Shown one piece after another: positions 12,601 through 21,560 of a stretch of 64,000 bases of DNA. Origin of the DNA: Perca fluviatilis. Its lineage: Eukaryota; Chordata; Actinopteri; Perciformes; Percidae. Under the pieces are notes generated by a model. That model made no database searches and was not told the origin of the DNA. It worked only from the letters and a program-made list of their open reading frames with translations. The DNA is taken from contig NC_053127.1 of assembly GCF_010015445.1 (NCBI RefSeq), positions 31,116,715 to 31,180,714 of the forward strand, in the 5' to 3' direction. How positions within the stretch are numbered: position 1 is the first letter of the stretch; every line of letters starts with the position of its first letter. The position numbers and the translations under genes are program-made.

Positions 12601-15325
12601 CTCATAATCAGGCCACTGCTCAGTTCACACGCTAGCAAGGCTTTGAGGGTGGTGTAGCATTCCCTCTCGCTAGTTCTTTCTTTCAAAACAATGACTATAA
12701 AATCAAATACAAAGACACAATAAGTGCATAGCAGCACACCAAAAGAACAACAATATCTATAAAGTGTTACAAACAATATGTTCAGTCTGTCCGAAAAGGA
12801 GCGGGACGAAGCCAAAGCTTATTTTTCCCAACTTGTCCCAGGTCATCTGAGAATGTATCGAGGGAAAAACCCATCCAGACCCGTTTTTAACAAATGAGAT
12901 TATTCAGCGCTTTCCCAGCGATGATTGCTTTGGCAGTGTTAAGTCATAGCCCCAAAAGTCCAACATATAAAAAAACAGCTGGCTAAACTATTTAAAAACG
13001 GCGGTTTGTTCAGGACACCCCCGTCTGTCGCTTTCACGTCACCTTTTGGTATCGCATCAGCTCGCTTGGAACCTCGACTGAGGTGGCACTAAAAAAAGTA
13101 CCTGGTACTTTTTTTCGTAATGGAAAACCAAAAAAGGCAAGCAGCTACCGTGTAATGGAGAAGCACCATTAGTAGACCAAACAAAATGAGTCAATTCAAT
13201 CCAGAAAACAATCTGCAGGTTAATGGGTGACAATAACCATTAGCTGCAGCCCTATTATAAACCATTTTATTCTGCTTATGAATGCTAAATAGCTGGAGTA
13301 ACATCAGACTAAAATGTTGCCAGCTCTCGGTATATCACCACATCAGCAATCACATCAGTCCTCTTCAGAAATGGCACAAATAGATTTAAAGTCGTTCACC
13401 CTCTGAGGTCTAAGGGTATTTTTACATTCCTTTTTTAAATTCACCTTTTAAGGGTATTTGATCAAAATGTTCCGAACACACTCAGCTCTCTGTAAAGCGT
13501 TCCAGAGCAATGTGTGAAGAGAAAATGTGGCCCTAAAGCTGAAAAGTTGATGTTTGCTTTTTGACATTACTCAAATTTCTTGACACTGTTTTGGTGCTTG
13601 AAATGAGTTCACAGAAGTCTTGGGTTCACAAAAGTAGCTTAATACATTAATAAAATAGTAAACAAATGGTTAAACTAGTGCTGAAACAATAGATCGATGA
13701 TAGATAGCTGATTGTCAGAAAAACACATCACTTGAGTCACTTTTCAGGCCCCCCCAAAAAAGGGCAACATTTGAGTTTTTGTTCAGTTTCATATCCTTGT
13801 AAACAGAAGTTGTTGCAGCCCTCCATACGACAAACCCTGGTCGAAAGCTTGTCTGTCAGATTGCACTCAGAAATGTCCGGAGAATGCTCCTGAAAATAAT
13901 GTCTAATGGAAATGGGATTGAAGAGGATTCAGCTTTTATCAGTGTGTTCCAGTACGAGTCCACAGAGAGCCTTGCTCTCCCACTTCCTGGCCCTTGTTCA
14001 GGAAAAGCTGAGTGTTATCGCCCAGACCCTGATTCCTTACTTCTACAATCGCTTTCTGTTCTGGAACATCCTTTCAAACTACTTGTGATATCACATCGGC
14101 AAAATTTACTCAGTGAGTTCTGTGTTTAGGCGTCTGATTTTTACCAGCGATGCTCTGAGACCATTTTTTGCTCCCAGATACCTATTCCGATACCTGAACT
14201 TGCGTATCGGCCTATACCGAGTACCGATCCACTACCAGTGTGTCATATATTTTAATTATGTTTTAACAGCTGTATGCTACTCTCCCTGTATGGATGTGAT
14301 ATGATTTCTATCTTTGTGATACGGCCTGGCTCAGGTTAAACTCTTTGTGAAACATGAACAAACGCAAACGATCAACGCCGTAGAACTTTATTTTACGATC
14401 CAGTTTTACAGTCAGCCGTAAGGTGTTTGGTGTTTTAAGCCCCCAGCGTCGTCTTCCAGGCAGCGCTGCCTGGAAGGCACTAGGATTAGGCAACGATTAA
14501 CCCTTGTGTTGTCTTTCCGTCAACCTTGACGTTTTTGACGCCTTTTTTTTCACAGTTTTTTTTCCTTTTCCAACGTTTTAAATTTTTCTTCTACACATTT
14601 TCAGCTCTGATTTCTACGGCCCATATTTTCTGATATAAAACAAAAATTGAAAACGGGTCAATGTGACCCAAAGTCAACACAAGGGTTAAAGTGTAAAAAA
14701 ACAAGGTTGGGTTTAGGAAAAGAACATTGGGAAAGGCTTTAGTAACATAAAAAAAACGACAAAAACACGACGGTGCCCAACGTCACACGCTTATGAAAAC
14801 AATAAACGGTTGGGTTTAGGAAAGAAACATTGGGGAAGGCTTCAAAAAATGTAAAAAACGGTTGAAAAATGCCATGCGCAGGACGTGATCCTGGTCTCCT
14901 GGGTGAAAGTCCTGTGTTTTTACCCATTCCCCAACCAACCTCCCTCTGCAGACTTCCGTCCCTTCATACTACTCGCTACGGCGATAATTCACACGTAACG
15001 TAGGTAACTGGAGGCCAAACAAGCCATTATGCGTCTTGATAACACACCAAAATGGCATACGAATTGGCGTGTCATACATATGCCACTTCATGAGATCAGT
15101 GTGTGCAGTCAAACCATTGAGCATCCTTCTGTCTTTTTCCTCCTGCTGGCAGCCAACCTCCAGGAGAAGCTGACCGACTTCCTCCCTAAGTTACTGGACT
15201 GCTCGACGGAGATCAAAAGCTTCCACGACCCTCCCAAGCTGCCCGCCTACTCCACCCTGGAGCTGAGCGAACGGTTCAGCCGCGTCATGGCCGCCCTGGG
15301 CAGGGTGCCCACTGAGGCCAGATGA
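3414..15325 (+). CDS. usp25: Ubiquitin carboxyl-terminal hydrolase 25, 3' part of gene (8 exons, spliced)
   Basis: A deubiquitinase of the USP25/USP28 family, which removes ubiquitin chains from cytosolic targets. Coding exons are 3414-3623, 4479-4574, 6079-6257, 8301-8379, 8579-8658, 8990-9113, 12305-12497 and 15153-15325. All introns are GT-AG, and the 1,134 coding bases give exactly 378 codons including TGA. Family landmarks read in order: [81 protein letters not shown] and [15 protein letters not shown]. These match what I know of vertebrate USP25 more closely than USP28. This is the helical C-terminal region. The catalytic Cys and His boxes, ubiquitin-interacting motifs and promoter must lie upstream, so the gene is 5'-truncated only by the window edge. 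No frameshift or premature stop was seen, so it looks functional. Confidence 0.95.
3624..4478 (+). other. usp25 intron between exons A and B
   Basis: An 855-bp GT-AG intron. No repeat family, RNA gene or further exon was recognised in it. Confidence 0.7.
4479..4574 (+). CDS. usp25: usp25 exon B (MTPNMQG block)
   Basis: A 32-codon exon, phase 0 on both sides, flanked by a CTGGGCAG acceptor (4477-4478) and an AAG|gtacac donor (4575). It encodes [20 protein letters not shown] followed by [12 protein letters not shown], a strongly conserved USP25 block that joins GGYDDE of the previous exon to AIKLEY of the next. No ATG-to-stop frame marks it; it is found by homology and by perfect phase with its neighbours. 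Confidence 0.92.
4575..6078 (+). other. usp25 intron between exons B and C
   Basis: A 1,504-bp intron. Apart from a hAT-like MITE (5493-5855) nothing was recognised; 4575-5490 is plain intron sequence. Confidence 0.7.
5493..5855. mobile_element. hAT-like MITE, diverged
   Basis: The left end GGGCCGGGTACCGAAC and right end AAATCGTACCCAGTGATGG are diverged inverted repeats of the TAGGGTTGGGTACCG type seen intact at 36274-37255. No clear target duplication remains, so this is an older copy. Confidence 0.6.
6079..6257 (+). CDS. usp25: usp25 exon C
   Basis: A 179-bp exon, phase 0 in and phase 2 out. The acceptor is TCTGGTCAG at 6070-6078 after a CT-rich tract, and the donor is GAG AG|gtaggt at 6258. 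It encodes [18 protein letters not shown], then the conserved [20 protein letters not shown] and the [18 protein letters not shown] helix. It opens the globular C-terminal helical domain of USP25/USP28. Confidence 0.95.
6318..7082. mobile_element. TTAA-flanked (piggyBac-like) MITE, 765 bp
   Basis: The left end AGCTGCAGTAGGTAAG matches the complement of the right end CTTACCTACTGCATCT at 15 of 16 bases. Both ends are flanked by TTAA (6314-6317, 7083-7086), the target duplication of the piggyBac superfamily. No coding capacity; inserted 60 bp after usp25 exon C. Confidence 0.85.
7105..7701. mobile_element. hAT-like MITE with 8-9 bp target duplication
   Basis: GTTAGATCA occurs on both sides (7096-7104 and 7702-7710). 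The ends carry the fish-repeat motifs CTTCAACAGGGGGTCC and CCTTCAATACTCCTG, which are diverged inverted ends. It lies only 22 bp from the neighbouring TTAA element. Non-coding. Confidence 0.7.
7711..8300 (+). other. Rest of usp25 intron before exon D
   Basis: Unique-looking intron sequence with no repeat or RNA recognised. It ends in a C/T-rich tract serving the exon D acceptor. Confidence 0.6.
8301..8379 (+). CDS. usp25: usp25 exon D
   Basis: A 79-bp exon with a strong polypyrimidine acceptor (CCCCTCCGCAG) and a gtcagc donor at 8380. The first base completes an Arg codon split across the intron. It encodes [20 protein letters not shown] and VNMDEYE and ends in phase 0. Confidence 0.93.
8579..8658 (+). 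CDS. usp25: usp25 exon E
   Basis: An 80-bp exon after a short 199-bp intron. The acceptor is TCAATCAG and the donor is AAA|gtacgg at 8659. It encodes [20 protein letters not shown] and ELFQKT, leaving an Asn codon split 2+1. The WHQ-Y-FR pattern is shared by USP25 and USP28. Confidence 0.93.
8990..9113 (+). CDS. usp25: usp25 exon F
   Basis: A 124-bp exon between a TTTTTTCCAG acceptor and a CTG|gtgagg donor at 9114. It encodes [20 protein letters not shown] and [20 protein letters not shown], among the most recognisable USP25 sequences. Phase is 2 in, 0 out. Confidence 0.95.
9205..9576. mobile_element. Short inverted-repeat element (GGTTTCCGCAGG ends)
   Basis: The left end GGTTTCCGCAGG and right end CCTGCAGAAACC are inverted repeats with one mismatch. 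AAAAAGTCTTAAA-type subterminal motifs lie near both ends. A second copy at 19,724-20,726 is broken by a later insertion. I could not define a target duplication. Confidence 0.65.
9577..10795 (+). other. usp25 intron segment
   Basis: The translated frames here (for example near 9557-9890 and 10235-10450) show no recognisable protein and no splice-consistent coding. Treated as plain intron. Confidence 0.55.
10796..11380. repeat. Two dispersed repeat fragments
   Basis: The first part has the GGAAAAGTCAT(A/G)GAATT motif repeated twice, typical of a fish dispersed repeat. The second (about 11,240-11,380) aligns by eye with 58,235-58,380, sharing GTGTCAAACC, CTACAGACTAAAG, TACAGATCCTCGCA and ATCACACTATAAT. 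Confidence 0.6.
11384..12299. repeat. 20-bp minisatellite abutting usp25 exon G
   Basis: About 916 bp of tandem TGTGTCTCTCTGTGTGCCTG units with variants (GTGTACCTG, GCGTACCTG, GTTACCTG, and 14-18 bp shortened units). The 5' half uses GTGTGCC/GTGTACC units. From about 11,959 the units change to GCGTACC, GCGTGCC and GTTACC in a repeating order, a higher-order structure. It is open in all three forward frames only because of its composition; those reading frames are artefacts. It ends five bases before exon G. Confidence 0.95.
12305..12497 (+). CDS. usp25: usp25 exon G
   Basis: A 193-bp exon, phase 0 in and 1 out, with donor GAG T|gtgagt at 12498. It encodes [18 protein letters not shown], then [13 protein letters not shown] and [18 protein letters not shown]. 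Its acceptor (GTCTCCATAG, AG at 12303-12304) sits directly at the end of a ~916-bp TG/CT-rich minisatellite, so the polypyrimidine and branch-point region is made of repeat units. The exon itself is intact and conserved. Confidence 0.95.
12498..12969 (+). other. usp25 intron after exon G
   Basis: The donor GTGAGT opens this intron. No exon or recognised element in this stretch. Confidence 0.55.
12970..13172. repeat. Partial copy of the 16233-16670 element
   Basis: It shares AACTATTTAAAAACGGCGG-type sequence, CAGCTCGCTTGGAACCTC and AACCAAAAAAGGCAAG with the longer copy at 16.2-16.7 kb. The left end is missing. Confidence 0.6.
13173..14496 (+). other. usp25 intron segment with old repeat scraps
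   Basis: Around 13,675-13,840 and 14,150-14,240 there are diverged scraps of fish repeats (GCTGAAACAATAGATCGATG; a run of GATACC/CCGATA motifs). Nothing else was recognised. Confidence 0.45.
14501..14685. mobile_element. TTAA-flanked MITE, 185 bp
   Basis: Perfect inverted ends CCCTTGTGTTG and CAACACAAGGG are flanked by TTAA on both sides (14497-14500 and 14686-14689). The subterminal GTCAACCTTGACG and GGGTCAATGTGACCC motifs are themselves palindromic. piggyBac-like by target site; non-coding. Confidence 0.85.
14700..14940. repeat. Dispersed repeat with internal direct repeat
   Basis: GGTTGGGTTTAGGAAA and AACATTGGG(G/A)AAGGCTT occur twice, 99 bp apart (about 14,706 and 14,805). A fish dispersed repeat, inside the last usp25 intron. 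Confidence 0.6.
15153..15325 (+). CDS. usp25: usp25 terminal coding exon H
   Basis: The last coding exon. The acceptor is CTGCTGGCAG (AG at 15151-15152), and the first two bases complete a Ser codon. It encodes [18 protein letters not shown], then [19 protein letters not shown] and RVPTEAR, then TGA at 15323-15325. The C-terminal end matches the known USP25 tail in length and sequence character. Confidence 0.95.
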
Positions 15326-16053
15326 GCTCGGGGCGGGGACGAGACATCCTCTCCCTCATCACAGGCCCGAATCCTGGGCAGAAACCCATGGACCTCTCTT
15401 TACCCATGCCTTCCTTATAAATCCAGGGGTCTCTCGCTTCTAGCTGTTATTCCTCTGTTACTCTTTTGCTGCTATAGGTTTTGCCATTATAAATATTATA
15501 TCATTTTTATTTTAAGCAAAACACAACAGAGGAAGGAGGATGGACTGATTGGAGGGAATAAAGAAATAAGAGAGAGGAGAAGTTGGTGGGGGAAAAAAAC
15601 CGTGGCAATCCTGCAGTGGTTAAAAAGCCAAGCACATTTTGCATCCGCTTTGCAAAAAAATAAAACCAGACAGACACGTTTGAGGGTTTTTCCCTAGTTT
15701 ATTATTGATGTTGTTGCTGTTTGATTCAAGCTCCCCCAAGCCCAGTCATAGCCCTTTCTAAAGCCCGCTTCTCTGCGTGAAAGGGATCACCCTGCTGCTC
15801 TGCCTCCAGTTTGGTACAGTATTACCACGTTTTTGTTTCATTTTTGCGAAGGAAGTCAGGAAGAGAGCATCGGATTCATCAGCGGCTCAAGAGTATCTCG
15901 ATCGGGCCTCACGTCTTTGAGGACCGCGGCGGAATGAGATGTTTTAAGTGCTGTGGTAGACAGCCATGGACTTCCTGTGGCTTGTTAATACATCGAGAGA
16001 ATAAAATTTTATTTATGGCCCTTTTAGGCCAAATAAACAACTGTTTTGCCTGA
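15326..16053 (+). other. usp25 3' untranslated region
   Basis: Runs from the stop codon to the last plausible poly(A) site. AATAAA hexamers lie at 15557, 15659, 16000 and 16032. The reading frame at 15811-16053 has no recognisable protein and no support as coding. Length about 0.7 kb for the longest form. Confidence 0.7.
16000..16053 (+). terminator. usp25 polyadenylation signals
   Basis: Two AATAAA hexamers (16000-16005 and 16032-16037) are followed within 30 bases by a GT-rich stretch (TGATGTTGATTTGTCC), the usual cleavage-site arrangement. The upstream hexamers at 15557 and 15659 could give shorter transcripts. Confidence 0.6.
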
Positions 16054-16232
16054 TGTTGATTTGTCCTTTTGTTTGCACAACAATAACTTAACTGATTTAT
16101 AATGGCCATTGCACACCATTGTTAGAAGTGGCAGATGACCTATCATGTGAGATATTATTAAGGTGATGGACAGAGCTACTGGCAGTTAGCCCGGTAAGTA
16201 GAGGTTCAGTAAAGATCTGTGGTCAGAACACT

Positions 16233-16670
16233 TATGGCGCTTACCCACTGCTGGTACCGGCTCGGCTCGGCCGCGGTGCCCCGTCCTCCGTTTTCCATCG
16301 CAGATTTAGTACCGCCTCATGCCTGAGGCGAGCGTGGCTGGTCGTCATAACGAAAAGAAGCTGGAGGCAGCGAAAAAAACAAACACTGTTGGCTAAACTA
16401 TTGAAAAATGGCGGCTTTGTTCAGGACCCCCCTGTCAGTCACTAGCAATGACGACGCAGTGAATAGGCCTAGTGACAATTCTCTCCGACCAATCAGGAGC
16501 CTGCAGGTTTTCACGCCACCTTTTAGTATCGCCTCAGCTCGCTTGGAACCTCCACGGAGGTGAGACTAAAAAAAAGTACCTGTTGGCAGGTAACGGACTG
16601 TTTTTCGTAATCGAAAACCAAAAAAGGCGAGTAGAGTCGAGCAGGTACCATGAAATGGAGAAACGCCATA
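16233..16670. mobile_element. Inverted-repeat MITE (TATGGCG ends)
   Basis: The left end TATGGCGCTTACCCACTG pairs with the complement of the right end (GGAGAAACGCCATA). Subterminal GGTACC and GTCGAG/CTCGGC motifs continue the inverted match. No clear 8-bp target duplication. Lies just after the usp25 transcript end. Confidence 0.65.
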
Positions 16671-17440
16671 ATAAACCTGTTATGCAGCTGGTTTTATGCA
16701 GCTTATTACAATCCAATTTTTCAGCATGTGGCCAAAATATTAATAAAAAATTTCTCAATTTTAGCTGCTTTGAAATGATGCACTTTTGGATTAATTTCCT
16801 GGAGTAATATTAATTTCCTGGAACACTGATCACCACAAACAACCCATGTGATGAGGTCAGGAAGCATTTTCAGAAGGCCTTCTCAAAACCCTGCTACCTG
16901 CATTGCGCATATTATAAAAAGATGATTAGGATTTATAAATGGTTTAGAATATGCTGTGCCATGTTTTGAATTTCAGTTCAGTCTCTTAACGGAGAACCAT
17001 GGAAACTAATCACTCTGGAAGGATGCAATTTGTTGATCCTACCCAGTATTTCCTCCACTTTATTACAAAGCTTTGGTCACGTGCACAATGTCCCTGTCCA
17101 TTTATTTTGTCATAACACTAGCTGATTTGTCTTCCAGTATACTATTACAAGCTGTCCACAAAATCTAGGGAGTTTTCTTTTAAACGGTTATACAAAATAT
17201 TTCTAATTTTACACCTGCCGCATCACTAAATGCCTAGATGTCCTGACTACGATCTACAACATGTCACAAAGGCAGTTACAGTAAAAAATTTGCCATGTTT
17301 TTTTCTTCTTCAGAAATAAGTAAATGACGTCTTAACGCTGCACTGAAATGTAGAATACGCTGTTGACATTGAGACAAAGTATATGGAAATATTTAGTTAG
17401 TGTATAATTGAGCTTTTTAAAGACGTGGAGAGACCTTTTT
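16671..17440. other. Intergenic, nothing recognised
   Basis: AT-rich sequence with no gene, RNA or repeat family identified. Confidence 0.5.
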
Positions 17441-17444
17441 TTGA

Positions 17445-18865
17445 AGTGCTAGTATTATGCTTTTTTTTTTTTTTTTTGGCTTTTCCCCTTTCCTTTATTG
17501 TGTTATATATCTTTTTGTGCACGTTATAGGTTTACAAAGTGAAAAAGCCCAAAGTCCCCCCCAAAGGGACTTACCATCTCCAACAGAAAACACTGTTCAC
17601 CAACTGCTCCAAACAGCTCTATAGTAGTCCAGCCTTTACTTCAGAGACAAACATGGTCACTTTGTAACACACGTTATAATGCTCGCTTAGCTGCTAGCAT
17701 GGCACGCCATCATACTCTGCTTCTGACTGGCTAGTAGTCCTTACCTAGCTACTGTCAGGGCACGCCCTCATACTCTGCTTCTGACTGGCTAGTAGTCCTT
17801 ACCTAGCTACTGTCAGGGCACGCCCTCATACTCTGCTTCTGACTGGCTAGTAGTCCTTACCTAGGTACTGTCACGGAACGCCCTCATACTCTGCTTCTGA
17901 CTGGCTAGTAGTCCTTACCTAGGTACTGTCAGGGCACACCCTCATACTCTGCTTCTGACTGGCTAGTAGTCCTTACTGTCAGGGCACGCCCTCATACTCT
18001 GCTTCTGACTGGCTAATAGTCCTTACTGTCAGGGCACGCCCTCATACTCTGCTTCTGACTGGCAAGTAGTCCTTACCTAGGTACTGTCAGGGCACGCCCT
18101 CATACTCTGCTTCTGACTGGCTAATAGTCCTTACTGTCAGGGCACGCCCTCATACTCTGCTTCTGACTGGCTAATAGTCCTTACTGTCAGGGCACGCCCT
18201 CATACTCTGCTTCTGACTGGCTAGTAGTCCTTACCTAGGTACTGTCAGGGCACGCCCTCATACTCTGCTTCTGACTGGCTAGTAGTCCTTACCTAGCTAC
18301 TGTCAGGGCACGTCCTCATACTCTGCTTCTGACTGGCTAGTAGTCCTTACCTAGGTACTGTCAGGGCACGCCCTCATACTCTGCTTCTGACTGGCTAGTA
18401 GTCCTTACCTAGGTACTGTCAGGGCACGTCCTCATACTCTGCTTCTGACTGGCTAGTAGTCCTTACCTAGGTACTGTCAGGGCACGCCCTCATACTCTGC
18501 TTCTGACTGGCTAGTAGTCCTTACCTAGCTACTGTCAGGGCACGCCCTCATACTCTGCTTCTGACTGGCTAGTAGTCCTTACCTAGCTACTATCAGGGCA
18601 CGCCCTCATACTCTGCTTCTGACTGGCTAGTAGTCCTTACCTAGCTACTGAGCATGTGCAACTCCCAACAAAGATGGAACAGAAGTGAGATGTCTCACTC
18701 TGTAGCTAAAACAGAGAGCTCAACACACAGGGTGAAAAGAGGAGCTGCAGCAACGTGCAGTACAACAAAAATATGGTGTTTTCTGAAAATTAAACCATGT
18801 AAACCTATTCTGGTACAACCTCTAAATACAATTATGAACCTGAAAATGAGCAGAATATGAGCACT
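17445..18865. mobile_element. TTAA-type element with satellite expansion, 1,421 bp
   Basis: The left end AAGTGCTAGTATTATGC matches the complement of the right end GCAGAATATGAGCACTT. The right flank is TTAA (18866-18869); the left flank is TTGA (17441-17444), one change from TTAA. The family is very common in perch-like fish genomes. The interior is swollen by a tandem array (17700-18650). Translated frames inside, such as 18654-18860, are not recognised proteins. Confidence 0.8.
17700..18650. repeat. 58-bp tandem array, about 17 copies, inside a transposon
   Basis: The unit contains CTCATACTCTGCTTCTGACT, GGCTAGTAGTCCTTAC and ACTGTCAGGGCACGCC. Full units are about 58 bp; several 50-bp units lack CCTAGGTA. 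Seventeen CTCTGCTT cores were counted by eye. Variants (CTAGGTAC or CTAGCTAC; GCCCTC or GTCCTC) are interspersed, pointing to unequal exchange within the array. Confidence 0.92.
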
Positions 18866-18869
18866 TTAA

Positions 18870-19723
18870 AGAAGCTGACTTAGAAAATGAGAACTGGACC
18901 ATACAGTGTATGTATGGTTTGTGTGTGTTGATTGAAGGCAGTGAAGTTTAATGTGGAAGAATCATAGGATCACAACATATTACCACCCAATCTTTTGCAC
19001 CCACTCCGAATAACTTTGGCTCAGGCTGACAGGCTGCATGCCACTCACTCTGATGGGCCTGGCGTTGACCTGGCGTGAACTTCTATAGACAAGTTACAAG
19101 TGCTTGTGCACTCCTTCACATCTGTCAGTACCAGTTGACGACTTGTCTGCTACAATTGTGTCTGGCCTCTATGGGTATTTAAAAAAAAATTTTTTTATAA
19201 ATCAATAAGCCACATTTTCAGCCACCGGCCTGTCACGCTTATTTGATGGATGTTTGAGTGTTGAACCAATGTTACTGCATTGAAGAGCCCTATTAGTGGA
19301 AACAATTGTTGAAAGATTTAGAATCTTAATCTTTCAACAATTGTTTCTAAATTTGAGACTGTCAACCCTGGCACATTTTGACTTGATTTGATCTAATCTC
19401 GCATAAGAGCTCTTTTATGTAATGTTACCCGTCTTAACAGTGAAGAAGTATTTACATCATTTACTTAAAGTAAATACAGTAATGTCAAAATACTATATAT
19501 AATACATTATAAGTAAAAGTCCTGCATTAAAAATCCTACTTGAGCAAAATGCACTTAAAGTATCTAAGTATCTGATATATCTTGACTGATATAAAATTAT
19601 ATTAGATTGTTAATATTGATGCATCAAGTGTGAGAAGCATTTTACTATTGTGGAGGCGGAGCTAGTTTTGACTACAGTTGTATAGTTTAGTCCAGTGGTT
19701 TCCAACCTAGGGGGTCAAGCAGG
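18870..19723. other. Intergenic with a hairpin and a hAT end scrap
   Basis: Contains the perfect hairpin at 19299-19347 and, at 19694, a lone hAT-like end (CAGTGGTTTCCAACCTAGGG) without a partner. Otherwise nothing recognised. Confidence 0.5.
19299..19347. repeat. Perfect 20-bp inverted repeat with 9-nt loop
   Basis: GAAACAATTGTTGAAAGATT (19299-19318) is repeated as its exact complement at 19328-19347. The arms themselves contain CAATTG. It may be a short fold-back element or a transcribed hairpin. Confidence 0.85.
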
Positions 19724-19819
19724 ATTTCCGCGGGGTCTTAAAAAGTCAAATATTTCAAAATCTAAATTTTAGGTCCTAAAAAGTCTTAAATTCGCTGAGT
19801 ATTGTGTTCTAGGTCTTAA

Positions 19820-20618
19820 AGGTCCCATCACATGGTGCTCTTTGGATGCTTTTATACAGACCTTAGTGGTCCCCTAATACTGTATCTGAAGTCTCTTTTA
19901 TATAGACCTTAGTGGTCCCCTAATACTGTATCTGAAGTCTCTTTTATATAGGCCTTAGTGGTCCCCTAATACTGTATCTGAACTCTCTTTCCCGAAATTC
20001 AGCCTTGGTGCAGAATTACAGCCACTAGAGCCAGTCCCACAATGAGCTTTCCTTAGGATGTGCCATTTCTGGGTCTGTAGCTATTGAGGAGAAGAGAGAC
20101 TTTTCTCGTTTGAAAGCCATGATGTCTCTCTCTCTCATGGGTGGGCCAAATTCTCTGGGCGGGCAAAGCAGAGAAAGGGGAGGTAACCTTGCTCCTTATG
20201 ACCTCATAAGGAGAAGATTCCAGATCGGCCCATCTGAGCTTTCATTTTCTCAAAATTACGTATCCCACTATGGCCACGCCAAGTACCACACTACGAAGCA
20301 GCTCGATTGGTTGGGGTTAGGCATTTGACCTGGAGTGGTTAAGGTTAGGATAGCCGATTGGTCAGGGGATAGGACCTGAACAGATGGGGTTACGTTACCT
20401 TGCGTTCTCATGGACGCCTGGCCAATGAATGCTATTGAAGGGCGGGTCTTGGCGTGGCCATAGTGGGATTCGTAATATTGCGAGCAGGATACCCAGGGCT
20501 CGGTTTACACCTATCACCATTTCTAGCCACTGGGGGATCATAGGCAGGCTGGGGGGGAACTCATATTAATGTTAAAAAAAAAATACTCATAAAGTGAAAT
20601 CTTCATGCCATGGGACCT
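19820..20618. mobile_element. TTAA-flanked (piggyBac-like) element, 799 bp
   Basis: Ends AGGTCCCAT and ATGGGACCT are inverted repeats flanked by TTAA on both sides (19816-19819 and 20619-20622). It contains three tandem 46-bp units (CCTTAGTGGTCCCCTAATAC at 19861, 19907 and 19953) and a nested palindrome-ended element (20255-20476). Confidence 0.88.
20255..20476. mobile_element. Small MITE nested in a TTAA element
   Basis: Its ends ATTACGTATCCCACTATGG and (complement) ATTACGAATCCCACTATGG are near-identical inverted repeats that continue through CCACGCCAAG. A single end of the same family lies at 46256 inside another transposon. Non-coding, 222 bp. Confidence 0.8.
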
Positions 20619-20726
20619 TTAAATCATTTTAAACAGGTCTTGAATTTCCTACGTCCATGCAACACTACCTGATTATGCACATTTTTTTGTGGTGTGGTAG
20701 TTCTTTCTTTTGTTAGTCCAAATAAA

Positions 20727-21560
20727 CAGAGGCTTGCAAAAGTATTCATGCCCCTTGAACTTTGTAGAACCACCTTCCGCTGCAATTACAGCTGTCTTTC
20801 GGGGTATGTCTCTACCAGCTTTGCACATCTAGAGACTGACATTTTTGCCCGTTCTTCTTGAGCAAAATAGCTCAAGCTCAGTCTGATTGGATGGAAAGCG
20901 TCTGTGGACAGCAATTTTCAAGTCTTGCCAGAGATTCTCAACTGGATTTAGGTCTGGACTTTGACTGGGCCATTCTAACACATGAATCTGCTTTGATCTA
21001 AACCGTTCCATTGTAGCTCTGGCTGTATGTTTAGGGTCGTTGTCCTGCTGGAAGGTGAACCTCCTCCCCGTCTAAAGTCTTTTGCGGACTCTAACAGGTT
21101 TTCTTCTAAGACTGCCCTGTATTTGGCCCCATCAATCTTAGAAAAGCATCCCCACAGCATGATGCTGCCACCACCATGTTTCACGGTGGGGATGGTGTGT
21201 TCAGGGTGATGTGCAGGGTTAGTTTTTTCTGCTAAGCATAGAGTTTTGCATTTAGGCCCAAAAAATGTTGGTCTCATCTGACCAGAGCACCTTCCTCCAC
21301 ATCCACGGTGTCCCCCACATGGCTTGTGGCAAACTGCAAACGGGACTTCTTATGGCTTTGTTTCAACAATGGCTTTCTTCTTGCCACTTTTCCATAAAGG
21401 CCCGATTTGTGGAGTGCACGACTAATAGTTGTCCTGTGGACAGCCTCTCCCTCCTGAGCTGTGGATCTCTGCAGCTCCTCCAGAGTTACCACGGGCCTCT
21501 TGGCTGCTCTCCTTGCCCGGCCTGTCAGTTTAGGTGGACGGTGGACGGCCATGTATTGAT
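20727..21560 (-). mobile_element. Tc1-like transposon, 5'-truncated copy
   Basis: One terminal repeat is visible on the plus strand at 20727 (CAGAGGCTTGCAAAAGTATT), with transposase coding on the minus strand. The opposite end and the first part of the transposase (DNA-binding helices) are missing. Homology stops near 21,560, where unrelated sequence begins. Confidence 0.88.
20829..21560 (-). pseudogene. Degenerate Tc1 transposase
   Basis: Three minus-strand segments in three different frames (frames closing at 21274, 20975 and 20829) together cover a Tc1-family DDE transposase. Visible landmarks are RTTISRALHKSGLYG, KHGGGSIMLWGCFS and WPSQSPDLNPVENLW, the last including the catalytic Glu region. 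At least two frameshifts and a missing N-terminus mean it cannot encode an active enzyme. Confidence 0.92.

Larger units (their letters stand above)
19724..20726. repeat. Second copy of the 9205-9576 element, broken by later insertions
   Basis: The left part (19724-19815) matches 9208-9270. The right part (20623-20726) matches 9290-9370 (CCATGCAAC, CTACCT, TGGTGT, TAGTTCT, TTAGTCC). The two parts are separated by the TTAA element 19820-20618. A Tc1 copy begins at 20727. Confidence 0.75.
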
